Shown here: positions 43,466-52,310 of the stretch, piece after piece | Layout of the letters: every line of letters begins with the position of its first letter | Position numbering within the stretch: the first letter of the stretch is position 1 | From: Arthrobacter sp. 18067 | Lineage (GTDB): Bacteria; Actinomycetota; Actinomycetes; Actinomycetales; Micrococcaceae | Assembly (NCBI RefSeq): GCF_902706295.1 | Contig: NZ_CACSJJ010000005.1 | Location: 164,747 to 228,746, forward strand | Length of the DNA: 64,000 nucleotides | Direction: 5' to 3' | Position numbers and translations under genes: made by a program | The notes under the pieces: model-generated | What the model saw: the letters and a program-made list of their open reading frames with translations, nothing else | What the model was told of the DNA's origin: nothing | The model's database searches: none

Positions 43466-45451
43466 ATGCTTGGATTTATATTGGCTGGCCTCGTCCTGGG
43501 TGGCATCTACGCCATTTCGGCCGCGAGCATCGTTGTGACCTACGAGTCGGCCGGCGTTCTCAACTTCGCCTTCGGCGCACTCGCGTTCTTTATTGCGAGG
43601 ACGTACTACTTCCTCTGTGTGACCTCGGGGTGGGACCCCATCCTTGCGGCGGTGACGGCGATCCTTGTTATCGCCCCGATCCTTGGAATTTTTCTCCAGT
43701 TCGCACTGTTCCGGTTTCTCACTCAGGCGTCGCAGCTGACGAAGGTTGTAGCGACCATCGGCATCGCAGTCACTCTGCCCGCCGCGGCGGAGCTGCTCTA
43801 TGGCAACCAGGCGATTCTGACATCGCCTGGTCTCGCGCCGCGCCCTGTACCCGTATATCAGTTTGGTGAAGTCGTCGTTACCCTTGACCAGCTGCTCACG
43901 TACGGCTGCGTGCTGCTCGTCCTCGGACTGGGCACCTATGTCCTCCGCCGGACGACTGTTGGGCTGCTCGTTCGGGCCACTGTTGACTCCGAAGCGATGA
44001 CGTCCCTGTCCGGAATCAGTCCCTCGCGGATTTCCTACGGCGTATGGGCTGTCGGTACGACGCTGGCAGGACTCGCCGGAGTCCTTGCTGCACCGATCCT
44101 CAACGTCAGTTCGGTGGAGAACTACACGCTGCTTACGGCGTCCGCCTTCGCTGCTGTAGTGGCGGCGCGGCTGACGAGTCTTCCTCGCGCCGTCGCCGTT
44201 GGCCTTCTCATGGGCATCGTCGGTTCACTGCTCCAGTGGCTCCTGCCGACCTCGCAGGGCTGGTCCGCGAACGTTATCGCCAGCGTCCCCTTCATCATGG
44301 TTGTCGTCTTCCTCCTCTACTACTCAATCCGCGGACGAGTCGGAGATGCGAGCCGCGGCGGGAAGCTTGATGCAGCGATCAGAGTCGACAGCACCCCGTC
44401 GGTCGCGCAGCAGGTCACAGCGAGACGCCGGACGCAAGAGAGCAAGTTCGGGCGGACCCTGCGCTTCGGTGTCTCTCTCATACCGAACAATCTCTTCGTC
44501 GTCGTAGCGTTGGTCCTGCCCCTACTGCTCTCGGGATATAGGGTCGGGCTTGTCGGTCAGGCCTGCGCGATGGGTGTCATCTTCCTCTCGTACACATTGT
44601 TGACTGGACAGGGCGGCCTGATCTCCCTATGTCAGATCACTTTCGCCGGGGTCGGTGCGATCACCACCGGACAAGTCGCGACAGTCCTGGGCATGCCTCC
44701 CCTTCTCGGGGTGGTGCTCGGCGCCGTCATCGCCGGGATCGCTGGACTCATCGTCGGAGCCCTCACCGTGCGGATGGGCAACTTGTACGTCGCGCTCGTT
44801 ACGCTCACTTTCGGGCTCATGCTCTCGGCCGTCGTGTTCCGTATGGACCGCTTCACCAAGGGTGGGGGCGGAGTCGATGTTCCGCTCCCCGGTTTCCTTT
44901 CAGGCAACACCATGATGGCCTACTTCATGCTCGCCATCTTCGTCGCGGTGAGCCTGCTTATCACCGCGATCCGTTCCTCGACGTCGGGGATGGCGTTCAG
45001 CGCGATCCGCGACTCCGAGAGCGGGGCCCGGGCCACCGGCGTCAGCGTGCAGCGGATGAAGGTGGCGGCGACTGCCCTCGCGGCGGCGATCGCCGGCCTC
45101 GGCGGTGGGCTGCTCGCGATCTTCAACGGTGTTGCGCTGCCGAGCTCGTACGATGCGATCATCGGGATGGTCTGGTTCGCTGTCCTTGTCACCAATGGCG
45201 CCAAGACGGGCAACGCGGCTTTGGCCTCAGGGCTTTTCCTCGTCTTCCTCCCCGATATGTTCTCCAGCCTCATGCCGGTCCAATTTGGGCCCGTCCCGAC
45301 CGTCCTGTTCGGCCTCGGAGCCATATTGCTCGCCCGCAACCCCGGTGGCGTGATCAGCCTGAACGGGCAGCAGCTTCAGGGCCTCGGCCGCCGCATCCTG
45401 GCGCTCGGGAACCGGCCCGAACCCGCCGTCTCTGTCCGAAGAGGGGCTTGA
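43466..45451 (+). CDS. Fused LivH-LivM branched-chain-type ABC permease
   Basis: 661-aa membrane protein combining both permeases. Residues about 1-290 are LivH-like (GLVLGGIYAISAASIVVTYESAGVLNFAFGA, GIAVTLPAAAELLYG). A polar linker (about 290-340) precedes a LivM-like half (about 340-640) with LTGQGGLISLCQITFAGVGA, VRMGNLYVALVTLTFGLML and FSAIRDSESGARATGVSVQRMKV, the ATPase-coupling loop. Roughly 16-18 hydrophobic helices are expected. It imports the cluster's substrate together with the ATPase fusion that begins 1 bp after its stop. Confidence 0.92.
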   Translation: MLGFILAGLVLGGIYAISAASIVVTYESAGVLNFAFGALAFFIARTYYFLCVTSGWDPILAAVTAILVIAPILGIFLQFALFRFLTQASQLTKVVATIGIAVTLPAAAELLYGNQAILTSPGLAPRPVPVYQFGEVVVTLDQLLTYGCVLLVLGLGTYVLRRTTVGLLVRATVDSEAMTSLSGISPSRISYGVWAVGTTLAGLAGVLAAPILNVSSVENYTLLTASAFAAVVAARLTSLPRAVAVGLLMGIVGSLLQWLLPTSQGWSANVIASVPFIMVVVFLLYYSIRGRVGDASRGGKLDAAIRVDSTPSVAQQVTARRRTQESKFGRTLRFGVSLIPNNLFVVVALVLPLLLSGYRVGLVGQACAMGVIFLSYTLLTGQGGLISLCQITFAGVGAITTGQVATVLGMPPLLGVVLGAVIAGIAGLIVGALTVRMGNLYVALVTLTFGLMLSAVVFRMDRFTKGGGGVDVPLPGFLSGNTMMAYFMLAIFVAVSLLITAIRSSTSGMAFSAIRDSESGARATGVSVQRMKVAATALAAAIAGLGGGLLAIFNGVALPSSYDAIIGMVWFAVLVTNGAKTGNAALASGLFLVFLPDMFSSLMPVQFGPVPTVLFGLGAILLARNPGGVISLNGQQLQGLGRRILALGNRPEPAVSVRRGA

Positions 45452-45452
45452 A

Positions 45453-47069
45453 ATGACTTCAATTACACAAGTTATCCGCGATGCGTCGACCGTGCTCTCG
45501 GCCGACTCAGTCACTGTCCGCTTCGGCGGCATCCATGCCCTGCGAGGCGTCGACCTCAAGGTTCAGGCAGGCACTATCGTTGGGTTGATTGGACCTAATG
45601 GGGCGGGGAAGTCGACACTTCTCGGCGTCCTATCCGGCGATGTCCGTCCCCAGTCGGGTCAGGTCCAGCTCGACGGCGAGCCTGCTACCGGCATGCCACC
45701 GCAGGTTCGGGTCAGGCGTGGCGTCGGCCGAACCTTCCAACAGCCTGAGGTGTTCGGGGCACTGACGATTCGCGAACACCTCAGCTTGGCTCGTCGGCTC
45801 GATGTCAGCCCTTTGCGTGTCTGGACTGATCCCCTCACCGGCGCCCACCTGCGCCCTGATCCAGCTGAAGACGCTGCGGTCGGCGAGCTGATCGATATGC
45901 TCGGCCTGGCGGAGCTTGCTAATCGACACGTCGGAGGGCTCCCTCTCGGAGTCTGCCGACTCGTGGAGATCGGCCGTGCGTTGGCGACCGGCCCCAAGGT
46001 CGTCCTGCTCGATGAGCCCTTCTCTGGGCTAAACGCGGTCGAGTCACGCCGGCTGACCGACGCGCTCGCGCGCGTCGTCGCCTCCCAGGCGGTGGCGATG
46101 CTCCTGGTCGAGCACGATGTGGATATCGTCTTCGAACTGTCCAACCGGGTCTATGTGCTGGACTTCGGCAAGATCATCGCAGAGGGCACGCCAGACGAAA
46201 TACGCCGCAACGCCGCCGTCCGGGCAGCGTATCTTGGGGAGGAGCAGGATGCTTCGAAGAGCGCAGCGCTCACGGTAAACCCCCGTGAGGAGAGTCTGGC
46301 AGCGCGCGAGGCGCCGGTGCAGCTCCGCGTCGAGGGCCTCACGGTTCGCTATGGTTCGGCGCAGGCCCTCGAGGAGGTCACCTTCAGCGTCCAGCAAGGC
46401 TCCGTGACCGCACTGCTGGGTGCGAACGGTGCCGGCAAGAGCACCCTGGCCCGAGCCCTCTCCGGTCTGATCGCCGTCGACTCCGGCCGGATTGAGTTCG
46501 AAGGGGAGGACCTAGCCGGCCGCCCCGCCCACGAGATCCGACGGCTCGGGCTCGCCTACCTTCCGGAGGGGCGCGGCGTCTTCCCGGCGCTCACCGTCAA
46601 GGAGAACCTCGACATCGCAGTCCAACACGTGGACAAGAGGGGGAGGGTGGACGCGATAAGTGGCGCCATTGAGATGTTTCCGGTCCTTGGCGACCGCCGC
46701 AATCAGCTCGCTGGGACCCTCTCGGGCGGTGAGCAGCAGATGCTGGCACTGGCAAGGGTCCTTGCCGACCCACCCAAGCTGCTCATCGCGGACGAGGTGT
46801 CTCTAGGCCTCGCGCCGAAGATCGTCGACGAGGTCTTTGCCGGTCTCGGCCGAGCGATCGACATGGGCGTCTCGCTCATTGTCATCGAGCAGTTCGTCCA
46901 CAAAGCCCTTGAACTGGCTGACCGATGTCATTTCCTGCGGCGCGGCAGCCTGCTGTGGAGCGGCCCGGCTAGCCAAGCCCGCGGCGAGGTCATGGACCTG
47001 TATCTCGGTACCGCTGCCGAGACCCCGGTGGAGGCGGCTGAGGTGCGGCAAGAGCTGCCGGCCTTGTAA
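45453..47069 (+). CDS. Fused LivG-LivF ABC ATPase
   Basis: 538-aa protein with two complete ABC cassettes. Residues about 10-260 are LivG-like: Walker A GPNGAGKS, VGRTFQQPEVFGALTIREHL, Walker B VVLLDEPFSGLN, LLVEHDVDIVFEL. Residues about 280-530 are LivF-like: Walker A GANGAGKS, YLPEGRGVFPALTVKENL, signature LSGGEQQMLALARVL, Walker B LLIADEVSLGLA. In the first half the signature C-loop reads VGGLPLGVCRLVEIGRAL, a degenerate LSGGQ. This supports an asymmetric transporter with one strong ATP site. Confidence 0.93.
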   Translation: MTSITQVIRDASTVLSADSVTVRFGGIHALRGVDLKVQAGTIVGLIGPNGAGKSTLLGVLSGDVRPQSGQVQLDGEPATGMPPQVRVRRGVGRTFQQPEVFGALTIREHLSLARRLDVSPLRVWTDPLTGAHLRPDPAEDAAVGELIDMLGLAELANRHVGGLPLGVCRLVEIGRALATGPKVVLLDEPFSGLNAVESRRLTDALARVVASQAVAMLLVEHDVDIVFELSNRVYVLDFGKIIAEGTPDEIRRNAAVRAAYLGEEQDASKSAALTVNPREESLAAREAPVQLRVEGLTVRYGSAQALEEVTFSVQQGSVTALLGANGAGKSTLARALSGLIAVDSGRIEFEGEDLAGRPAHEIRRLGLAYLPEGRGVFPALTVKENLDIAVQHVDKRGRVDAISGAIEMFPVLGDRRNQLAGTLSGGEQQMLALARVLADPPKLLIADEVSLGLAPKIVDEVFAGLGRAIDMGVSLIVIEQFVHKALELADRCHFLRRGSLLWSGPASQARGEVMDLYLGTAAETPVEAAEVRQELPAL

Positions 47070-47109
47070 CAACACGTTTTACCGATGGTGTCGTAGGGGA
47101 ACGCCGACA

Positions 47110-47133
47110 TATAATGTATGCAAAAATGGATAA
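47110..47133 (+). promoter_or_regulatory. -10 box and operator (site 6) upstream of the TPP-enzyme gene
   Basis: A consensus TATAAT (47110-47115) is directly followed by GTATGC-AAAAAT-GGATAA (47116-47133), one perfect operator half with a weak second half, the same arrangement as at site 3. No good -35 box is visible, so the promoter may need help. The gene starts 86 bp downstream. Confidence 0.62.
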
Positions 47134-47218
47134 AGAGATTCCACGGACGAGAAAGCTGCGCTGAGCGCAGACGACAAACGGCCGAGGCATTATCAAAAGA
47201 TGAAGGGAACCTAATCTG

Positions 47219-48874
47219 ATGCGAGCGAGTCTGGCCGTCGCGGAGGTGCTCCGACGCGAAGGCGTCGAGTACGTATTCTGCATTCCGGCAAACAAAATGA
47301 TCGACGCCGTCGCCGAAGTCGGCATCCGGCCGATCGTAGGACGGCATGAGCGTGGCGTGATAAACATGGCCGACGCCTATAGCCGTACATCGAACGGCGA
47401 GAAGATCGGCGTCGCCATGGTCCAGCAAGGCCCTGGCGCAGAGCACGCCTTTGGCAGCATCGCCCAGGCGTACTCTGATTCTGTCCCCCTGCTCTTTCTG
47501 CCCCAGGGCGACGCGCGGTCAGCCCGAGGGCTGCGAACGAGCTTCGACACCATCGAGGCCTTCAAACCGATCACGAAGTACGCAGCCCGGCTCGACGACC
47601 CACGGATGATCCAGGAGCATTTGCGCCGCGCGTTCCAGCTCATGCGTTCGGGTCGCCCAGGTCCGGTCGTCCTTGAACTGCCGCTCGATGTAGCAGACGA
47701 GACCGTAGAACAGGTGTTGAACTACGAGCCCCCGATCCGTTACCGCAGCGCCGCCGACCCCAAGGACATCGAGAAGGCGGTCGACCTGCTGCTTGCGGCG
47801 GAGCGTCCCCTCATCCGGGCAGGCCATGGCGTCCTGTGGGCTTCGGCAACCGAGGAACTCGCCGAGTTCGCCGATCTCCTTGGTGCGCCCGTGGCCACGA
47901 CCTACGTAGCCAAGAGCGCCTTCCCGGAAGACCACCCGCTCTCGATCGGCTCCGGCGGAACAGCAGTCAGCCCCGGAATCAAGCACTTTGTGCCCGACGC
48001 TGACGTTTTCCTCAGCATCGGTGCGAGTCTGCTCAATACCCTGGGCTCCTTCCACCTCCCCGCAGGCCGCACCATCATCCAGTCGACAAACGATCCGGAT
48101 GACCTCTCGCTGCAATACCCGATCGCGAGCGCTCTTGTCGGAGACGCGAAGCTCGTCCTCGGCCAGCTCACCGACGCGCTTCGTGAGCGGCTCAAATCCT
48201 CGAAGGCAACGAGTGCAGGTCGCGACGTCAGGGCCGAGATTGAGAAGCTCAACGAGGACGTCAAGCAAGAGTGGGCCCCGCTCTTCACCTCCGACGAGGT
48301 CCCGATCAGCCCGCTCCGTGTCGTCTCCGAGCTCATCGAAGCACTCGACCCGGACAAGGCCGTTGTCACCCATGATTCCGGATACCCACGTGACCACCTT
48401 GCGCCTCACTATCGCGCGACCAAGCCGCGTGGATACCTTGGTTGGGGAAACTCCACTCCTCTTGGTTCCTCGCTCGGCCTCGCTCTCGGCGCAGCCATGG
48501 CAGCCCCCGACAAAGTCTCCGTATGCTTCCTCGGTGACGCCGCGTTCGGACAGTGCGCGATGGAGCTCGAGACCGCCGTCCGCAACAAGATCCCCGTGCT
48601 CGTGGTTCTCGTGAACAACTCCGAGATGACTGGCTACGGTGACCACCAGCGGATCGCACAGGAGCGCTTCGGTCACAAGGAGCTCTCCGGGAGCTACGCG
48701 GAGATCGGTTCGGCGCTGGGCGCGCAGTCGTACCGGGTCACCGACCCGAGCGATGTCGGTCCGATGCTGCGTAAGGCGATCGGCGACGTGGAAGCCGGCG
48801 GAACCGTCTTCCTCGAAATCATCACGGCACCGCTGCGCCACCGCATTGCAGCGGTCGATGTGATCCCGCGCTAA
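47219..48874 (+). CDS. Thiamine-diphosphate-dependent lyase/decarboxylase (acetolactate synthase-like fold)
   Basis: 551-aa TPP enzyme with the usual three domains: N-terminal PYR (about 1-170, catalytic Glu44 in GRHERGVINMADAYSR), a middle domain, and the PP domain (about 365-530) with TPP/Mg motif GDAAFGQCAMELETAVRNK and NNSEMTG, where GDG is GDA. Candidates are a benzoylformate-type decarboxylase or a 2-hydroxyacyl-CoA lyase. The lyase option would link to the CaiB transferases and aldehyde dehydrogenase. It forms its own unit, bounded by operator site 6 and the terminator at 48935. Confidence 0.85.
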   Translation: MRASLAVAEVLRREGVEYVFCIPANKMIDAVAEVGIRPIVGRHERGVINMADAYSRTSNGEKIGVAMVQQGPGAEHAFGSIAQAYSDSVPLLFLPQGDARSARGLRTSFDTIEAFKPITKYAARLDDPRMIQEHLRRAFQLMRSGRPGPVVLELPLDVADETVEQVLNYEPPIRYRSAADPKDIEKAVDLLLAAERPLIRAGHGVLWASATEELAEFADLLGAPVATTYVAKSAFPEDHPLSIGSGGTAVSPGIKHFVPDADVFLSIGASLLNTLGSFHLPAGRTIIQSTNDPDDLSLQYPIASALVGDAKLVLGQLTDALRERLKSSKATSAGRDVRAEIEKLNEDVKQEWAPLFTSDEVPISPLRVVSELIEALDPDKAVVTHDSGYPRDHLAPHYRATKPRGYLGWGNSTPLGSSLGLALGAAMAAPDKVSVCFLGDAAFGQCAMELETAVRNKIPVLVVLVNNSEMTGYGDHQRIAQERFGHKELSGSYAEIGSALGAQSYRVTDPSDVGPMLRKAIGDVEAGGTVFLEIITAPLRHRIAAVDVIPR

Positions 48875-48934
48875 CGACCGCATAAGCCGTTACGCCCGGG
48901 AGGCCTCGCCTTCACCACGGCGGCGAAAAAGAAC

Positions 48935-48971
48935 AACAGCACCGCCCATAGTCGTCATGGGCGGTGCTGTT
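48935..48971. terminator. Perfect 15-bp hairpin terminator
   Basis: AACAGCACCGCCCAT (48935-48949) and ATGGGCGGTGCTGTT (48957-48971) with a 7-nt loop, preceded by AAAAAG and followed by TGCC. It ends the TPP-enzyme unit and isolates the mrp gene downstream. Confidence 0.85.
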
Positions 48972-49021
48972 GCCATTTGCACCGAGCAGCCGACTAACCC
49001 CGAAAGACGGGTTCTACCTCA

Positions 49022-50149
49022 ATGAGCGCCAGCCTGGAACAGACAGTCCACGCAGCACTGACCACCGTGATCGATCCTGAGCTCCGCCGCCCCATCACTG
49101 AACTGGGCATGGTGGACTCCGTGGAGATTTCCGACGACGGCCGCGTCCGTCTCGCGGTGCTGCTCACCATCGCCGACTGCCCTCAGCGCGGGACCATCAC
49201 AGCTGATTCCGAAAAGGCCCTGTCCGGTGTTGCCGGCGTGACTTCCGTCGAAGTTGAACTGAAGGTCATGAATCAAGCCCAGCGGGACGCCCTCAAGGAA
49301 CAGCTCCGCGGCCCCGGCGACCGGCGCGGCATCCCGTTCAACAAACCGGGATCCCTGACCAAGGTTTTCGCCGTGGCCAGCGGAAAAGGCGGCGTCGGCA
49401 AGTCCTCCGTCACTGTAAACCTGGCGTGCTCGCTTGCAGCGCGCGGCCTCCGGGTGGGCATCCTGGACGCAGACGTCCACGGCTTTTCCGTGCCGGCGCT
49501 GATGGGTATCACACAGGCCCCCACACGAGTGGACGACATGATCCTTCCTCCAGTCGCATACGGCGTCAAGGTCATCTCCATCGGCATGTTCGTCACCGGC
49601 AACCAGCCTGTTGCCTGGCGCGGACCGATGCTCCACCGCGCCCTGGAGCAATTCCTCACCGACGTGTACTTCGGGGACCTCGATATCCTCTTCCTGGACC
49701 TGCCCCCGGGCACCGGCGACATCGCCATCTCGGTAGCCCAGCTCCTGCCCAACGCGGAGATCCTTGTGGTCACCACCCCCCAGGCCGCTGCCGCCGACGT
49801 CGCAGAACGCGCCGGTGCCATTGCCACGCAAACGGGACAAAAAGTAGCCGGCGTCATCGAGAACATGTCGTATTTAGAAATGCCAGACGGCAGCCGAATG
49901 GAACTATTCGGAAGCGGCGGCGGGGAAGCCCTCGCCGGCAGGCTCAGCGCCACCCTCGGCGCCGATATTTCATTACTCGGCGCGATTCCGCTGGACATCC
50001 GGTTACGCAAGGGGGGCGATACCGGCTCCCCGATCGTGCTCGGGAAAACCTGGACGCCGGCAGCCACCGCACTGGCGGACATCGCCGACAAACTCGCTGC
50101 CCGACCACGTGGCCTGACGGAACTGAAGCTGGGCCTGCAGCCACGCTGA
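49022..50149 (+). CDS. mrp: Mrp/ApbC family P-loop NTPase (Fe-S cluster carrier)
   Basis: 375-aa protein with an N-terminal MIP18/DUF59 domain (about 1-95, VIDPELRRPITELGMV) and a ParA-like NTPase domain with deviant Walker A SGKGGVGKSS and LDLPPGTGDIAISVAQ. The CxxC cluster motif of many ApbC proteins is absent (MSYLEMPDGSRMELFGSGGG), as expected in an actinobacterial version. It carries or inserts Fe-S clusters and might serve the ferredoxins, but it is a housekeeping-type gene. It is enclosed by two terminators and lacks the cluster operator. Confidence 0.93.
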   Translation: MSASLEQTVHAALTTVIDPELRRPITELGMVDSVEISDDGRVRLAVLLTIADCPQRGTITADSEKALSGVAGVTSVEVELKVMNQAQRDALKEQLRGPGDRRGIPFNKPGSLTKVFAVASGKGGVGKSSVTVNLACSLAARGLRVGILDADVHGFSVPALMGITQAPTRVDDMILPPVAYGVKVISIGMFVTGNQPVAWRGPMLHRALEQFLTDVYFGDLDILFLDLPPGTGDIAISVAQLLPNAEILVVTTPQAAAADVAERAGAIATQTGQKVAGVIENMSYLEMPDGSRMELFGSGGGEALAGRLSATLGADISLLGAIPLDIRLRKGGDTGSPIVLGKTWTPAATALADIADKLAARPRGLTELKLGLQPR

Positions 50150-50211
50150 CGCAGCGCTCGCTGTCAAAGGGCGACGGCTGACCCCTGCGGCAGGTTTGGG
50201 TAACGCATTCG

Positions 50212-50246
50212 GTGCGAATCGCAGCTGCGGCTGATGCGATTCGCAC
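50212..50246. terminator. Bidirectional hairpin terminator after mrp
   Basis: Perfect 12-bp stem GTGCGAATCGCA (50212-50223) / TGCGATTCGCAC (50235-50246), 11-nt loop, between convergent mrp (stop 50149) and the SDR gene (stop 50339). Confidence 0.82.
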
Positions 50247-50338
50247 TCCGGCCATGACGGTTGCAGCCGCGGACCCCGGCCCGGGTGGTAGTGGAAAGGT
50301 TGCCTGTGGTGACAGGCCCCGTTTCTGGGCAGCGTCAG

Positions 50339-51169
50339 TCAGATGACTCCGCGCATCGCGTCCTTGCCGAACATCGGTTCCACCCAGGGTGAGGCGTCGA
50401 AGGCGCGCACCAGGGTCTGGCCGCCGTCGACGCTGAAGACCTGGCCTGTCAGCCAGCCCGCTTCCGGGCCGACAAGGAACGTCACGATTCCAGCGATGTC
50501 GCGGGGTCTGCCCAAGCGGCCCATGGGGATGAGTTCGAGCCAGTCCTGCTTCATGCCTCCTGGCATGGGGCCCTGTCGCTCCACCTCTACGAGACCAGGT
50601 CGTATCGCGTTGACGGTGACGTTGCTGGGGCCCAATTCGTGGGCAGCGATCCGGACCAACTGTTCGAGCGCTGCCTTGGCGGCGGAGATAGGACTGGCGA
50701 AACGGGCGGTCATGACACCGCTGATAGAGGACACGGCGACGATGGAGCCGCCGCCACTGCGCACGAGTTCGCGGGCACCATGCTTGAGGGTCAGCATCGT
50801 GCCGAGCACGTTGTTGTCGAAGGTGCTTTTCCATTGGTCGACGTCCAGATGCGTGACCGGCGCCATCTGTCCGCGTGGCTCGCCGGCACAGGCGACCACA
50901 CTGTTGAGTTGGCCGGTGACGGAGGTTGCCGCGGCGACCGCCGCGGCAACCTCGTCCTCAATACTGATGTTGGCAGCCACTGTGTGGAGCTTCTCCACTG
51001 GGAGGTCCTCGCCGGCGAGCTGTTGGCGCGCATTGGCCAAGCGTTCGTCACTACGACCGACGATCGTGACGTGGGCACCTTCGCCCAGCAGCTTTCGCGT
51101 GACGTCCAAGCCAATGCCCGAGCCACCTCCGGTAACCAGAGCGTTCATGTTCTTCCAGTCGCGTACCAT
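50339..51169 (-). CDS. SDR family protein lacking the catalytic Tyr
   Basis: 276-aa SDR with cofactor motif TGGGSGIGLDV and the catalytic-region Ser (VSSISGV). The expected Tyr-x-x-x-Lys reads Ile-Ser-Ala-Ala-Lys (SPISAAK), so the proton-donor Tyr is missing. Such loss is known in 2,4-dienoyl-CoA and enoyl-CoA reductases of the SDR superfamily. ATG 51169 follows GAAGGAG; an internal ATG at 51148 is also possible. Last gene of the long leftward operon that includes EtfAB, hydratase and thiolase, so an acyl-CoA double-bond reductase is a reasonable guess. Confidence 0.85.
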   Translation of the reverse strand: MVRDWKNMNALVTGGGSGIGLDVTRKLLGEGAHVTIVGRSDERLANARQQLAGEDLPVEKLHTVAANISIEDEVAAAVAAATSVTGQLNSVVACAGEPRGQMAPVTHLDVDQWKSTFDNNVLGTMLTLKHGARELVRSGGGSIVAVSSISGVMTARFASPISAAKAALEQLVRIAAHELGPSNVTVNAIRPGLVEVERQGPMPGGMKQDWLELIPMGRLGRPRDIAGIVTFLVGPEAGWLTGQVFSVDGGQTLVRAFDASPWVEPMFGKDAMRGVI

Positions 51170-51223
51170 CTGCGTCTCCTTCACGTTGTTCGAGCTTCTG
51201 TATCCCGGCAAAAGATGGTGGTT

Positions 51224-52294
51224 CTACTTGGTTACTGAGCCTGTCAGCGCGGCGAGGGGCCGCAGGAAAAGGGGCCTAGCGAGCAGCCAGGCCGCGGCCA
51301 CAACGGCCAGGGAGGCGGCGAAGACCCAAAAACCCGCCCACGACGCGCCGTCGTTGGAGGCGTACATGTGGTTAAGGTTCGCCAGCACTCCGGTGAAGAA
51401 TACGAGGAACACGTGGACTGCGATGAAGGCGACGAAGTAGCCCATCACGGGGAAGTGGACCGCTCGCGCGAGCTCCACCGGGTAGAACCTGTTCAGCCGC
51501 TTCGCATCGGCGGGCCACACATTGGACATTCGCAGCCCCGTAATCAGGGACAGCGGCGCCGCGATGAAAACCGTGGCGAAGTAGGCCAACACCTGGAGGC
51601 TGTTGTAGTTGACCCAGCCGTTCTCCGTGGGCCAGTCCAGAGAAGCGTATTGCAACAGTGCTGAGGCGGCGTTCGGGAAGACGTCCCAACTGGTCGGCGT
51701 GATCCGCATCCACTGCCCCGTCGCGAACAGTAAGACCATGAAGACGATCCCGTTCAGCGCCCAGAGGAAGTCGAGCGTCAGGTGCAGCCAGAGGTCGAGG
51801 CTGATCTTCTTGGGCGGGCGCCTGGTCTTCAGCAGCCCCGTGTTCTTCCGGGTCCAGTAGGCTGCCGGACGCTGGGTACGGCGCACTTGGATCCCGGTCC
51901 GGATGATCAGCACCATGAAGAACATGTTCAGGAAGTGCTGCCACGCCAGCCACGCCGGGATGCCCGTTGGCGCGGACTCCGGCAGAGCAACGTGCCCTGG
52001 ATACTGTCCGATGAAGCCGTCGATGGCGGGCAGGGTCCGCAGCCACCGAGCAACCAGGACCACCAGGAGTGCTGCGACGAGAGCGACGGCCGCGGTCAGC
52101 ACGGGCTTGACCCATACCGGACGATTCGGGGCCGGCGGCTTCGCCGCGGGGGGCGTCGGGCTGGAGGCTGCCACCGGTGAGGGCGGGGTTGCTGTCTGTT
52201 CCGGGGTTGGTGCCGGGGCACCCATGCGTTTCCTCACCGGTGCGGCCGATGGTGCGGCGTCCGGGGTTTCAGGTGACGGCATGGCTTCACTCAT
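51224..52294 (-). CDS. Cytochrome b-like integral membrane protein
   Basis: 356-aa protein with a Pro/Ala-rich cytoplasmic N-terminus (about 1-60) and about six transmembrane helices between 62 and 345. His residues in helices suit heme b ligation ([37 protein letters not shown]), as in cytochrome b/b6 or b561 membrane subunits. It is encoded directly after etfA on the same strand (about 16-bp gap). This suggests it passes electrons from ETF to the quinone pool, though no iron-sulfur or FAD partner of ETF-QO type is present. Confidence 0.8.
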   Translation of the reverse strand: MSEAMPSPETPDAAPSAAPVRKRMGAPAPTPEQTATPPSPVAASSPTPPAAKPPAPNRPVWVKPVLTAAVALVAALLVVLVARWLRTLPAIDGFIGQYPGHVALPESAPTGIPAWLAWQHFLNMFFMVLIIRTGIQVRRTQRPAAYWTRKNTGLLKTRRPPKKISLDLWLHLTLDFLWALNGIVFMVLLFATGQWMRITPTSWDVFPNAASALLQYASLDWPTENGWVNYNSLQVLAYFATVFIAAPLSLITGLRMSNVWPADAKRLNRFYPVELARAVHFPVMGYFVAFIAVHVFLVFFTGVLANLNHMYASNDGASWAGFWVFAASLAVVAAAWLLARPLFLRPLAALTGSVTK

Positions 52295-52310
52295 CTTCCA
52301 TCGCCGCCAG

